From Sequoia sempervirens (lineage: Eukaryota > Streptophyta > Pinopsida > Cupressales > Cupressaceae): 64,000 bases of DNA. This document shows positions 12,946 to 23,541 of the stretch, piece after piece. How positions within the stretch are numbered: position 1 is the stretch's first letter; the number at the start of each line of letters is the position of its first letter. The notes below the pieces were generated by a model. The model had not been told where the DNA came from, made no database searches, and worked only from the letters and a program-made list of their open reading frames with translations. The stretch covers positions 1-64,000 of the forward strand of contig VDFB02262570.1 of NCBI GenBank assembly GCA_007258455.2. The letters are read 5' to 3'. Both the position numbers and the translations under genes were made by a program.

Positions 12946-13817
12946 TTGTGATGAAACTCCTCCTATGACAACGGTTTAATAGTTAAGTTGATCTACTTGA
13001 TTCTTTTATTCTGGAAGCAATGTAACCTTCATGTTATGTTTTGTATTTGTGAAGTTTAGTTTTGAATTTTCTTGTGTCTAGAGGTTGTCAGTTTTGTCTA
13101 GGGAGCCCTTCTACTATCTCCTGGCACAGGGGGTGGGCCTTCGGGTACCACTTGGTTGGGTGGAATGTGCACCATACATTGTTGGGTTCCCACTTCATGT
13201 TCGTGATGGCAGGATCTTCTAAATTGGAGATCTCGCGTGTACCAGTTGATATGTTTCATCTCTTTTGTACTTTGTATCAATGAATATTTGTATATGTATT
13301 ACTCCTCATTTGTATTCGAGGATGAATTTTGCATCAATGTAATTGTAACTTTATTATATAACCTTCCTCATTTTGGAAATGAGCTTTGTAACTATTTTAT
13401 GAATGAATGCAAGTTATAAATGATTCTTAATGTACGTGTATCTTATGAAATGAATTAAATGCTTTAGATGTATGAAATTTAATTTCATGAGTAATATTTA
13501 TATGCTATGGTTAGATTACTTATGTATATGGGATTCAAATTTATTTTGTTGTCATGTACTTTAGAGAATGTGTGTGTTAAGTGTTGTTCATTTTACATGT
13601 TAATATAATACTTTTAAGAAAAACATTGCTACACTTTCGTTGTGTTTGCGTCATTCTTTAAGGTTACATGGCGGGGCATTACACTATTTGTAAATAGACC
13701 ATTGAGGTAATTTGTAAGAATCTTGTAAATAAAGAATTAACTTTGAGATGACTTGCATGTGTGGTTGTGCAAAAAACCACCAACCTTGAGGTAGTTTGTA
13801 TCAAATTCAAGGACAAT

Positions 13818-14258
13818 ATGCCTCCTCTAAAAGGGTAAGGTGTTGTTAATATTGTCACAAGGATATAAAAAATGTTTGATAGTATGAAAGCAATAAGGAT
13901 TTATTTGGATATATTATGGAAGAAGATAGAAAAAGATATCATAACCTTAGAAATGATGAAATAAGTGATGGGGAAATTGAAAGAAGAGAAAATGTACCAA
14001 TTACCAAACAAGATGTAGAAGGTCATGAGGAAGATGAAATAGATTAGGTAAAAATGTTGAAAGTTATCTTCAAAACTAGTAAGGGAGGTCTAGAGTTGTT
14101 ATTGTTAGCTATTCTATAAATTTAAATCTTGATGAATTGATTGATTAGATAAATGATGTAGAATAATATTTTAGTATGAATAAATTGTAGATCTTGAAAG
14201 AGTTGGATTTGTAAAAATAAAATTGAAATGAAATATTGTTATTGGTAGGAAGAAGTAT
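13818..14258 (+). pseudogene. 5' half of a Ty3/gypsy gag, split by the Tat element
   Basis: After a start at 13,818 (reading MPPLKG) the translated pieces follow a plant gypsy gag: an acidic and basic stretch (RNDEISDGEIERRENVP), then LDELID followed by INDVE and YFSMNKL, which match the start of the retrotransposon gag capsid domain. Stops and at least one frameshift interrupt it. The frame ends at 14,258, and the matching continuation (reading VQLETNRRGKEKI) lies at 27,984, nearly 14 kb away. The gene therefore pre-dates the Tat insertion. Confidence 0.7.
14254..14258 (+). repeat. Left TSD of the Tat element
   Basis: AGTAT directly precedes the TGTTACC start of the left LTR. AGTAC follows the end of the right LTR at 27,984-27,988. 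The 5-bp length fits Ty3/gypsy integration; one base has changed since insertion. The disrupted gag reading frame across this site gives independent support. Confidence 0.75.
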
Positions 14259-16008
14259 TGTTACCTATTTTTCACTCTACGCTCAACAGGTAGAGCTAAA
14301 TGAAGTTCAGCTATTATAGGTATAGGAAATTTTCATATTTTGCTGATAAGTGTTCATTGATCATCATTGAGATCATCTTACATGTGTCATAAGTTTATTG
14401 TGCAAATGTTTACAACAGAAAATTAAGAAAATTTGCATAATGATATTTTGATTCATTTTGTGAAATGTTGAATCTCGCACAAGCCGCGAGAGTAACTGAG
14501 TTGTTTCTAACAATCAAGAGATGAATACAAAATTTAAATACACAAGCTACACTGCTGAAAATAACATAAGCGTAAAAAAAGAGAAGCAATTCATCATTGC
14601 CTGTAATGATGAATCACTTCGTTGGTGCTTCTAGCCGTAGTGCCTCCAAGCAGTTGCAGCCTCACTTCATCACTTCGTGTACCTGCAAAATCATTAAGGA
14701 AATGGTATTAGAGTTATACTCTAAGCAATGGTGAATTACTTTCTGCCTTACGCCTATGCTACAAACATAAATGTAATTTGCGTTAAACCAAGCATTCATC
14801 AGATAATTGAAAAAATCAAGCGGAAAGACATAATTCAATGGAAGCTTTCAGCTTCTTTTATTTTGCTAACATGTTTGTTTCAGTGTGCAGGAATAGGTTT
14901 ATCATGTTCGAGTTCATTTCATCAGATATGTGGAGTAAAACGGGCTCCCACAAGGGTTGAGCCCGGCATATCAGGTTTTCAATTATAGAGCAAGAAAGGA
15001 TTACTATACTATAATATCAAATGATAAAAATAGTTTAAATTAGCATGATGGAACTGATTGAGAAATTATCTTTTGCTCACAAATCAAAGGAACAGTAAAG
15101 TAGCATGGCAGTTGAGTATTGATTACATTTATCAACTCTCGTTTTAAGCTCTGTCTCTCATTCACATTCACATTTTTATGAGACATTGAGCTCCTTTTCA
15201 TTACAGGATAAACAGAGCATTCAGCATTTTGTTTTGTTTCTTACACCATCAAGTGCATGCACAGTTTATAAAAGACTCAAGATAATAATTTAATTTCAAC
15301 ATTATGAGCAGAATTCTCATGTTTAGCAAAGAATAATGAACAGTAATGGAAAAAACTGGTTCATACATAGAACAGAGTAAGTGAAAGTATTACATTCATG
15401 AACAAGAATTTTGTCCCAGAAGCTACAATGATACATATAGCGGGGGCAAAGCATCAGAAGACATCACAATGCGTACTAGAGGTTACTGGCATATTTTGAG
15501 ATAATGACTATAGATCATAATTGAACAGTAACAGGTATTCATCCTTTATAGAGGTAGCAAAAGAGTAAATGCGGATGAGTTTTCATGGTTGTCACATGTG
15601 TTCCATACACTTGTAAGGAGCTCAGAATATCAGAAAATACAAAGAGACAGATTATTCATGCATCTGAAGTATTCATAGCTTCAAAAGCATGTTGAAGTCA
15701 TGCATTTAAGTTCAAGAGACAGCAGAAACGAAAAGCTTTCATGTTCATCAACTCAAAATATGATTGAGTGAAGGCAAAGTCAATATTCAAATGATCCAGA
15801 TTTGAGCAGTAATGAAAATACTCAAGGATAATGAACCAAAGTTTTCATCTTCAGCACAAAAATACATTGAAAGCTTATGATCTCTAAGCCTTTTAAAAAC
15901 AGAAAATGCAGCCATATACAATGAGAAGATTAACACCAAAATGGAAAGTTTTTCTTAAATATGAGAAAAGCTTGTGTTTTAAAACAAAAATCTCAATGAG
16001 ATTGAAAG

Positions 16009-16385
16009 GAAAATGCCCAGCTTCAGATTTAAAAGAAGATGTGGCTGTAATATACAGAAAAATCAAAGCATTTTATCTTTTATGAGTTCAAAAATGCTAT
16101 GTTTTGCAGAGATCTCAAGAAGATAATCATGGCACAGCTTGAAAGTGAAGTTTTTTGCAGATTTAAAACAGAAAATCAGATTTCTATTGTGAGAAAAATG
16201 CCTAGATTTGAAAAAATGTGGCTGTAATATACAGAAAAATTGAAGTTTCTCATCTTTTATGAGTTCAAAATGTTATATTTTTTGCAGAAATCAGAAAAGA
16301 AACATCATGGTGTGGCTTACAGAAGTAAAACATTGCAGATCTAAAGATTCACAAAACCAGATTCGGGTTTTGAAGCAAGTTTGTT
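16009..16385 (+). repeat. Tandem duplication within U3 of the Tat LTR
   Basis: Two successive units share AAAATGCC(C/T)AG, TGTGGCTGTAATATACAG, CATCTTTTATGAGTTCAAAA or close variants, and an A-rich stretch followed by ATCATGGC or ATCATGGTG. The period is about 185 bp and the copies are diverged. The same pair is present in the 3' LTR (about 25,650-26,010), so the duplication pre-dates this insertion. Repeats of this kind in U3 often hold enhancer sites; that role is not shown here. Confidence 0.65.
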
Positions 16386-17312
16386 CTTTATTTCTGGAAA
16401 ATACTTCAAAGAACTTTCATGGCAGCTTCAAGAAAAGCAGAAAACTTTCAGAAATTCGCATGAGAAGGAGAAAATCATACTTTTATCTTCAAATACCTGT
16501 TAAAATCTTCATTTTTTTGAATTTAGAAGAGTCTCCAGCAAGTTTGAAGTTAAAGAATGATCATGGCGGCCAGGAAAAGAAGCAAATTCGTCCAAAATTC
16601 ACAGCAATACACAGAAAAACGAAAATGCATCACTCAGATCAGGAAAATAGTGCCTCATGTGCCTTCCAATGTTTTTTTTTAAAAAACGTCATTCTCCAAA
16701 AACGGCCAAGAATATGAAGATTCGTGCCCAGATTTGCAGGAAAAGCTCAAAAAAATGAAAGAACCTCATTTAGGACAGAAAATCGCGCCTAAATACTTCC
16801 ACGTTTTTTATAAAAATGTCTCATGTTCCAGATTCGGCCCCAAAAGTCAAATTCAAATTTCTTCATGGCAAAAAATACCAGAAACAAGGCAAGTTCATGG
16901 CTAGGGTTTGAGTAGTGGCGGCTGTTTTTATCAAACTTCTCTAAGTCGAATGCAAAGGAGTGACAATGATTTTAGGGTTCAAATGTGTGCTTTTGACTAT
17001 TCGCCCTAATCCCACCTTGCATTTTTTATGATGATTTTTAATAATCATTATGTTTTTAATTGTCAAATGGTCACATTTTTGAAGTTAATGTGCCTAGCAG
17101 GGTGGTCGACATCATTTGTTGATATATTATGCCAAGTATTGTCAAATAGTGAAAACTGCGAAATGCATTATTGAATTTGAAGATCATAATCTGAGATATA
17201 TAAATTAGCTTTATTATTCGTTATTCCTATTCGCATAAATAATGTAATAAATTAATTGAATGACAAGATAATCATTTAATTAATTTATTATCTAGAATGC
17301 AAATTAGAATAC

Positions 17313-17320
17313 TATATAAA
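17313..17320 (+). promoter_or_regulatory. TATA box of the 5' LTR
   Basis: TATATAAA in the context ACTATATAAAGC, conserved at the matching position of the 3' LTR (26,947-26,954). Transcription of the element would be expected to start about 30 bp downstream, near 17,345-17,350. Confidence 0.65.
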
Positions 17321-18353
17321 GCTAAACATATTTTACTCCAGTTTTACATCAATCTCAACTGAGAATTTAATGAAAAGGGTGGACTTTAGAGTTGCATGGG
17401 CGGATTGGTAAAAACGAGGCAGTTTTACATGCTTTAAGCCACTTTTTTAGGGAGTTGCAGTTTAGTTGGAATAGTGCATGTATCAGTTATGACTTGGCAG
17501 TGAGTTTGAGCTTGATTGGACTTATTTTTGCATGGTTTTGGGCCTCCTTTTCAGAGATATTTTCTTCTGCTCGGATTTGGCTTTGGAATCATCACCCTTT
17601 CTTGGAGTTGGACTTTCAGTTCTTTTTGCATGCCTTTTTGAAAGGTTTTTTGTATATATTGAAAAACTTAGCTGTTTTTCACTCCTAGTTCTTGTTTTTC
17701 TGCCTTTTCCTTCAGCAAAGAAGACTATCTTGTAACTCAACATTTATTTACAGATTAATACAGCAGTGTTTTTACAGGTTCAGATCGTGTTATTGCAGAG
17801 AATTCCTTCAAGTTTCAAGCATCTTTGTCATGTGGGATTGATCGAAGTAATTATTGTGTTGTAGTTTTTGAAACCTTTAAATATTTCTGTCTCCTTAGTG
17901 AATTATATATGCATCCAGGTTTAAATCCACTGGTTAAACATTGTGTTAATCGATAATAAAACAGTCTAGTTGTGAAAATCATATTTCCCTTCTGTGATTG
18001 TTTCTTTAAAGCCTTTGTTTAAAATATTCAAGAGTTTAAACTTCCAGATCTAGTTGTGCGAATGAAAATAGTGAGTAATTGTTCTGTGAGTTAAGTCTGC
18101 AAGTTGGATTCTTCGGTGCATCACCATAAATTAAAAGTTTCATAGTTTAGAATTCAGACTTAGTCTTTCTACCTCTTTCCCAGCCAAGTAAATTAGATTT
18201 TAGGGGATTTTTTTTATCAGGGAACCAGCCCTCTCTGGAGATTGATTCTTAGTTTTAGGCAACCCACAGGCCTGAGAATCATTCCATGTTTCAACAGATT
18301 GTTGAATTTAACTATTCAAGCGTTCGGGTGCAATCTGAATTGACAACAGTTTT

Positions 18354-18371
18354 TGGCACGCCCGGTGGGAC
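18354..18371 (+). other. Primer-binding region of the Tat element
   Basis: TGGCACGCCCGGTGGGAC lies five bases after the LTR end, where the tRNA primer of reverse transcription should pair. It starts with TGG, the complement of the tRNA CCA end. I cannot name the tRNA with confidence. Confidence 0.55.
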
Positions 18372-18516
18372 TCTGAATCACTTTTCAGAGCAAAGTTTTA
18401 CAGTTCAAGCTGCTGTTTGGTATATACAGCAGTTTATTCCAGCCTTTCAGAGGATTATTTTCATATACCTGGCGACTCCGTTTCTCAGTTTTTAGCAGAT
18501 CAAGTGCACACAGCCT

Positions 18517-20526
18517 ATGAGAAAAATTCAGATGCGAAGTTCTTCTTCGTTTGAGTACTTGCAGCTGTCTTCGCCAAAGAGAATAGGGAGGATAGCCAAG
18601 CGAGCATCTGGTAAATCTACAAGAAAACGATCAGTTTCTCCGATTCGAAGGGCAGAACCGATCGTTTATACATCGAAAAGAAGAGGCAGATCATTAACAA
18701 GGCAGCCAAGTTCTTTCTCAGCTTCACCAAGTTATAGAGTACTGGTTTAGCCTGTACCGATTATACAAGCAGCAAATTTTAGAACAGCAGCAGTTCCGAT
18801 GGCAGCTAAAGCACATGCTTTTGTTCCGTTTGACGGGGGCAGCCCGTTAGATTTGGCTTTGCATGATGATATACCAGTAGCAGCACTCAAAAGTCTGCCT
18901 TTCTTCACTGGTGAAGACCAGACTACGCCAATTGAGCACATTAGAGACGTAGCCTCATTATGTGGAGTTCACCATGTGACTCAAGAGAACGTGGCCTTAA
19001 GATTGTTAGCAGCGTCATTCAAGGGAAAAGCATCTCAGTGGTTTCGTGGCTTACCAGTTCGTAGCGTCCCGACATGGGATGACTTAGGAGACAAGTTGAC
19101 GAAGTAATTTTCAGATAAGTCTGATCATTTATCTCTAGTTGAACAAATGACGACTATTAAGAGAGCGCCACAAGAACAAATGATGGACTTTAATTTCAGA
19201 TTCCAAAGGACATGGGATCGAATTCCAGCCACGGTAAGGCCTACTCCTGACCACGCTTTTCTGTATTTTCTTAGATCGTTGCATAGTGATATTGCCTTAA
19301 TGATACAGTCAATGGGTGGGTTAACCTTACCAACAGCATATGACATTGCCATTAGAGCTGAAAATTGCCTCATACAAGCTGGTAAACTTGCCCCAAGACC
19401 CCCTATGCCAATTTTCCCTGAGGTACAGCCATAAATTCCCATTCATGTACCTCCAATAGCCGCTATACCTGTTGTTCCAACCTTAGGTTTCCAAGCAGCA
19501 GTACAAAATAGTGTTGTTCCAACAAATTCTGATTTGCAAGGTCTAAAAGATACCCAACAACAGCTAATGAATGACCAACAGCAAATGGCCAAGTTACTTC
19601 AAACTATGAGTAACAATTTGGTAAGTCTTAAAAACCAGCAAGGTCAAAATTTCAGGCCTAATCAATCATCCTTTCAAGCAAATAGGCCTACTTATCAAGC
19701 TGATTACCAAGGACAGAAGAGGAATTTTAACTTTAGGCCTAATCAACCATTTAACCCAGCTGCTCCTAGCTCTTCAAAAGAGCTGATGCCAATACAAAAC
19801 AACTTAGCGCAGGATTATGTTTGGTGTTATCCCTGCAATTAGCCTCATAATCAGGCTACTTGCATGAATGGGGTGATTAATCAGGCACTCATGGTGCAAA
19901 ATAGTTATGTTGCTCCTGAGCAAACAAATAAGGAGGATAGTAATCAGCAAGGTGAACAAACGCAGCTAACTGACCTTGACGTTGCTATGATGAAATGGCA
20001 AGGAAGTGAGTTTTGCGGAGTTAATCACGCGCAAGGTCAAAATCAGTCAGCTACTTCTATTGCAGCTAATACGAGGGCCAAAAAGAGAGCATTTGACCTT
20101 AGACAACAAGTTGTCCCTGATAAACAACAAGCAGAAACAGACAAACAGCCTGTTGTTCACCAGAAAAATCAAGATTTTACAGCCCAACAGGGGCAGGTTC
20201 AGCCTTCAACAACTCAGAATGTTCATGTTTTAACAAGACAGCAAGCTGGACCATCAAAGGAGCAACCCAAAGTTCAATTTCAGCCTCAAGCAGCTCAAGT
20301 AGACGCTGCTGTTCAAAAGGTACAGTCAAAGGTTGGTGCTTCTTCTTTCAATATCGTTGAGCATATGAAAAAAACAACTGTTGGCATCACCATGATAGAT
20401 GCATTATGCTTGCCTGGACAAAAAGAAAGCTTGCAGGAGGCATTGGCTAAAATATCAATTTTTGACGAAGCGAATACAAAACAGTCAAGAGTTCTTGCGA
20501 ATGGTTCAGATCAAAAGCAAGGATAG
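18517..20526 (+). pseudogene. Tat gag (capsid and nucleocapsid), with stops
   Basis: Gag forms the particle in which the element RNA is reverse transcribed. The frame can be followed from the Met at 18,517 (basic, Ser/Arg-rich start) through a capsid-like region at about 18,870-19,420 (LPFFTGEDQTTPIEHIRDVA, KGKASQWFRGLP, YFLRSLHSDI), then a Gln-rich linker. A zinc knuckle lies near 19,820-19,865, with Cys-x2-Cys-x3-His-x4-Cys spacing and a stop inside. A long Gln-rich tail runs to the stop at 20,524-20,526. In-frame stops are at 18,748 (TAG), 19,105 (TAA), 19,432 (TAA), 19,840 (TAG) and 20,524 (TAG). The frame then runs on into protease without a shift. The start is uncertain; a Met at 18,799 is an alternative. 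Confidence 0.82.
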
Positions 20527-21201
20527 CCAACTAAAGAGGTAAAACCACTCCCTTTTTATGTCAGTTTGATAATTGGTGAAAGTATAGTACATAACTGCAT
20601 GATCGACAGTGGAGCAAGCAGCTCAATCATGCCCAAGCAGCTGGTAGAAAAGTTAGGTCTCGAGTATGAACCTTTGTCAAAAGGGGTAGTTTAATTAGAC
20701 GGTACAACTATTAAGTTTGTAGGAGTTATCAAAAATCTGCCCCTTACATTGCATGCATGTCCAAATTTTCAAATACCACAGGACATTTATGTTATTGATC
20801 TCCCTCCTTACTTTGCCATTTGCTTATCTAGAGATTTCACTACAAAGTTAGGTGGTTATTTGTCATCAGACTGGTCTCACATGTTTTTCAGAACCAGATA
20901 CGGTACCAGAGTTACCATTAAATCAGAGCCATTAGCTAAAGACCATATTGAACCTTATGTTCTAAACCCCATAAACACAAACCTAGCTTTCCATGATCAG
21001 GAGGATCAATCCGTGACTCTCGACCCCATTGTACCTATAGAAGGCATACCAGACATAAATCTAGATGAGTGGGCAGCCGAGAATCACGAGATTGATCCGT
21101 TCAATCTCATAGACGAAGTAGGTTTTGGCGTTTATATGATTCGAGAGCCTGATGCAGTTATTCCAAATCTGGTCAAGGAAGAAAAACAACAAGTACAATA
21201 G
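20527..21201 (+). pseudogene. Tat protease region
   Basis: A retroviral-type aspartic protease that would cut the gag-pol polyprotein. The active-site motif MIDSGASSSIM begins at 20,599, with the catalytic Asp codon at 20,605-20,607, in the same frame as gag. A conserved block follows (GTTIKFVGVIKNLPL, then DIYVIDLPPYFAICLSRDF). A TAA stop at 20,692-20,694 and a TAG at 21,199-21,201 interrupt the frame. The last part, about 20,960-21,200, is an acidic linker with no known domain, leading into the archaeal-type RNase H. Confidence 0.82.
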
Positions 21202-21600
21202 TTTGGACATCTTTGGAAGCTTTATTTTGACGGTTCTAGGAGTAAAATTGGTGCTGGTGGAGGAGCTGTTCTGATTTCACCTGAAGGAGACATGTATTAT
21301 TCAGCGTTTAGATTTGCTTTCAGCTGTTCTAACAATGTTGCTGAATATGAAGCATTAATACATGGCTTAGAATGGGCCAGAAAAAGAAAGATTAAGTGCT
21401 TGCAGGTATTTGGCGATTCAGAATTAATAGCAAATCAAGTCAGAAATCTGAATTTAACAAAGAATGACTTGCTGAAATTATACAAACATCGTGTTTGGGA
21501 CCTAATTGAGGAATTTGATGCATTTAATCTGCAATCAGTGCTTAGACTTCAGAATAAGCAAGCTGATAAACTTGTTGCTCTAGGGTCACAATTCGACATT
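21202..21600 (+). CDS. Archaeal-type RNase H domain, upstream of RT
   Basis: This second RNase H belongs to the family that plants also use in host genes (RVT_3 type); it degrades RNA in RNA/DNA hybrids. The sequence reads LYFDGS (Asp at 21,229), GAGGGAVLISPEG, NNVAEYEALIHGLEWA, LQVFGDSELIANQV and NKQADKLVALGS. The four expected acidic positions (Asp, Glu, Asp, Asp) are all present. No stop falls inside the domain, although stops flank it at 21,199 and 22,150. It is part of the gag-pol frame, not a separate gene. Its place before reverse transcriptase is notable: in the well-known Ogre and Retand elements it follows the native RNase H. Confidence 0.85.
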
Positions 21601-22152
21601 CCAGCTGACATTCACAATGTGGAGGTACAGCAGTACGTGAAGGTAGTTGTTAGACCTTCAGTACCTGATAATAACATAAGTTGGCAGATTTTTGATAGTG
21701 ATGAACAAATATGCCATTTTCTGATGGAGGAGGCAGAGTTTTCTACTGGAAACCAGCGCAAGTTTGATCAGCAATATGGTGATCAAATCATGCAGTTAAA
21801 ATCTTATAAACTGCCGAAAGGTTTGGTGACTCTTGAGTCAATTTTCAACACTGATGACCAGGTTAGGAAAGACAAATCTGGTATCACAGTGAAGCAAGAA
21901 CATTACGAACAGATAGAAATATTCAAGGACAAGCTCCTTAAGCTTGAGAAGATCTGCACAAAGGAGGAGCAGCAAGCATTTATCTTACTTTGTCAAGAAT
22001 TCAGCGACATATTCGCTTGGCAGTATGGGGATTTGAAGGGTTTTAATCCTGAATTAGCTCAGCATACAATTGAGCTCGAACCAAATGCAAAACCGGTAAG
22101 ACAGAAGCAGAGGCCTCTGAACCCGAAGTTAGAACAACTGATGAAAACATAA
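21601..22152 (+). pseudogene. Linker and N-terminal part of the reverse transcriptase
   Basis: In frame with the preceding RNase H. After a linker of about 130 residues without a known domain, the motif IFAWQYGDLKGFNPEL and then PNAKPVRQKQRPLNPKL mark the conserved region just ahead of the RT fingers in Tat elements. A TAA stop at 22,150-22,152 separates it from the RT core. Confidence 0.8.
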
Positions 22153-23541
22153 TTAAACAAGTTGATCGAATGTAGTATAATATTTCCAATCAAGCACACT
22201 TCTTGGGTGTCAAATTTGGTGCCTGTTACGAAAAAGAGTGGAGAGATAAGGTTGTGCGTTGATTTCCGTGATCTAAACAGAGCTTCACTCAAAGATCACT
22301 ACCCGCTGCCTTCAATGGAACAAATATTGCAAGTTGTTTTAGGATCAAAAAGGTTTTCATTGCTGGATGGGTATTCAGGTTACAATCAGATTTTGGTTAA
22401 GGAAGAAGATCAGTATAAAACAGCTTTTACCACCAAGTGGGGTACGATGGCTTACATAAAGATGCCATTTGGACTGTCAAACGCCGGAGCCACCTTTCAG
22501 AGAGCGATGGACATGGCTCTCCAAGGTTTGATTAACAAATTTGTTCTTGTTTACCTAGATGACATTACTGTTTTTTCACGTAATGCTGATGATCATTCCA
22601 GTCATCTTAGACAGATTTTTGAAAGGTGCAGAGAATATGGAATCTCCTTGAATCCGAAGAAGAGTATTTTTTCTGTACATGAAGGTAAGCTTCTGGGTTA
22701 TATCGTTTCAAAAGATGGCATTTCTATTGACCCAAAATGCATTGTAGCCATTCTGGCCTTACCGCTGCCCGCTCACAAAAAGGGTTTGCAAAGCTTCTTG
22801 GGCATAATTAACTTTGTAAGGAGGTTCATTCCTAATGTTGCGGCGTTGTTACAGCCATTGACAGCCATGCTGAAGAAAAATATTCAATTCAGCTGGTCAA
22901 AAGAGGGAAAGAGCAGTTTTGAACAGATTAAGGAGGCACTTGCAGCAACCCCTACTCTTATAAATCCTGATTTTGAAAAGGATTTCATCCTGTATGCATT
23001 CGGAGGAGTAGATACCATCTCCGCAATGCTCTGTCAACAAAATAATGAAGGTATGGAACAACCCATAGCTTTTTTCAGTCAAGTCTTGCATGACTATGAA
23101 ACAAGATATTCATTCGTTGAGAGGCATGTACTTGCTGTAGTAAGGAGTCTGAAGAAATTCAGAAATATGTTGTCTAATAATAAGATAAATATGTTGGTAG
23201 CTCACCCAACAGTCAAAGAGTTTCTGCTGAATAAAGATATTAATGACAAGCGAGCAGGTTGGATAACCAAAGTCATGGAGTATGACATCAGCATAAAAGT
23301 TACCAAGCTTGTTCGAGGTAAAGGACTGTGCGAACAGCTTGTAGAAAATGAGGAAACCAGCAGTAAAGAGATTGCTGCAGTTCTAAAAAATGAAGATGAA
23401 CCTGCTGTTTCAGCTGTTTCAGCTAATTGGATTCATCAAATGGTCCATTATTTGTATACTGGAGATTGCCGAGAAGGTATGGATAAATCTAAACGAAGGT
23501 ATTATAGATTGCAGGAAATTCCTTATGCTTGTAATAAATGA
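22153..23541 (+). CDS. Tat reverse transcriptase and degenerate native RNase H
   Basis: Copies the element RNA into DNA. RT motifs in order: LVPVTKKSGEIRLCVDFRDL, FSLLDGYSGYNQI, FGLSNAGATFQRAM, then the catalytic YLDDI at 22,552-22,566 and LLGYIVSKDGI. The thumb and connection region follows (LQSFLGIINFVRRFIPNVA). The native RNase H runs from about 22,960: the expected first Asp position reads AFGGVD, the Glu in SFVERHVLAVV is kept, and the third Asp position reads LVAHP. It has therefore lost two catalytic acids, in line with the known decay of this domain in elements carrying the archaeal-type enzyme. The frame runs without a stop from 22,153 to 23,541; a one-base shift near 23,526-23,532 moves the next part into another frame. 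Confidence 0.9.
   Translation, partial: LNKLIECSIIFPIKHTSWVSNLVPVTKKSGEIRLCVDFRDLNRASLKDHYPLPSMEQILQVVLGSKRFSLLDGYSGYNQILVKEEDQYKTAFTTKWGTMAYIKMPFGLSNAGATFQRAMDMALQGLINKFVLVYLDDITVFSRNADDHSSHLRQIFERCREYGISLNPKKSIFSVHEGKLLGYIVSKDGISIDPKCIVAILALPLPAHKKGLQSFLGIINFVRRFIPNVAALLQPLTAMLKKNIQFSWSKEGKSSFEQIKEALAATPTLINPDFEKDFILYAFGGVDTISAMLCQQNNEGMEQPIAFFSQVLHDYETRYSFVERHVLAVVRSLKKFRNMLSNNKINMLVAHPTVKEFLLNKDINDKRAGWITKVMEYDISIKVTKLVRGKGLCEQLVENEETSSKEIAAVLKNEDEPAVSAVSANWIHQMVHYLYTGDCREGMDKSKRRYYRLQEIPYACNK

Larger units (their letters stand above)
9906..13683 (+). mobile_element. 5' LTR (about 3.8 kb) of an older Ty3/gypsy element
   Basis: The left end is TGTAGTACCCC and the right end is GGCGGGGCATTACA. 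These are imperfect inverted termini starting TG and ending CA, with the TGTAATGCCCC flavour common in plant gypsy LTRs. Directly after the end, TTTGTAAATAGACC at 13,687-13,700 can be read as a decayed initiator-Met PBS, and a gag remnant opens at 13,818. The LTR contains a long TA microsatellite (11,837-12,040), a G-run and hairpin near 11,650-11,770, and three copies of CCAGGGTAAC. No 3' partner LTR lies in the window, so the boundaries rest on termini and context. Confidence 0.6.
14259..18348 (+). repeat. 5' LTR of the Tat element (4,090 bp)
   Basis: Begins TGTTACC and ends GACAACA, a TG..CA pair with short inverted ends. From 14,646 on it matches 24,282-27,983 almost base for base. The first 387 bp have no partner because the 3' copy is truncated. 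It carries a TATA box at 17,313-17,320, so U3 is about 3.1 kb and R plus U5 about 1 kb. U3 holds an internal duplication of about 185 bp near 16,010-16,385. Short open stretches inside it (for example 14,728-14,988) have no recognisable domain. Confidence 0.9.

Noticed and set aside
14646..14660. Left end of the Tat LTR at the start of LTR-to-LTR similarity
   Set aside because: No TG start or TSD there; the broken gag frame and TSD place the end at 14,259.
14728..14988. 86-codon frame present in both Tat LTRs as a conserved small protein
   Set aside because: Both copies are open only because the LTRs are about 98% identical; no domain or independent evidence.
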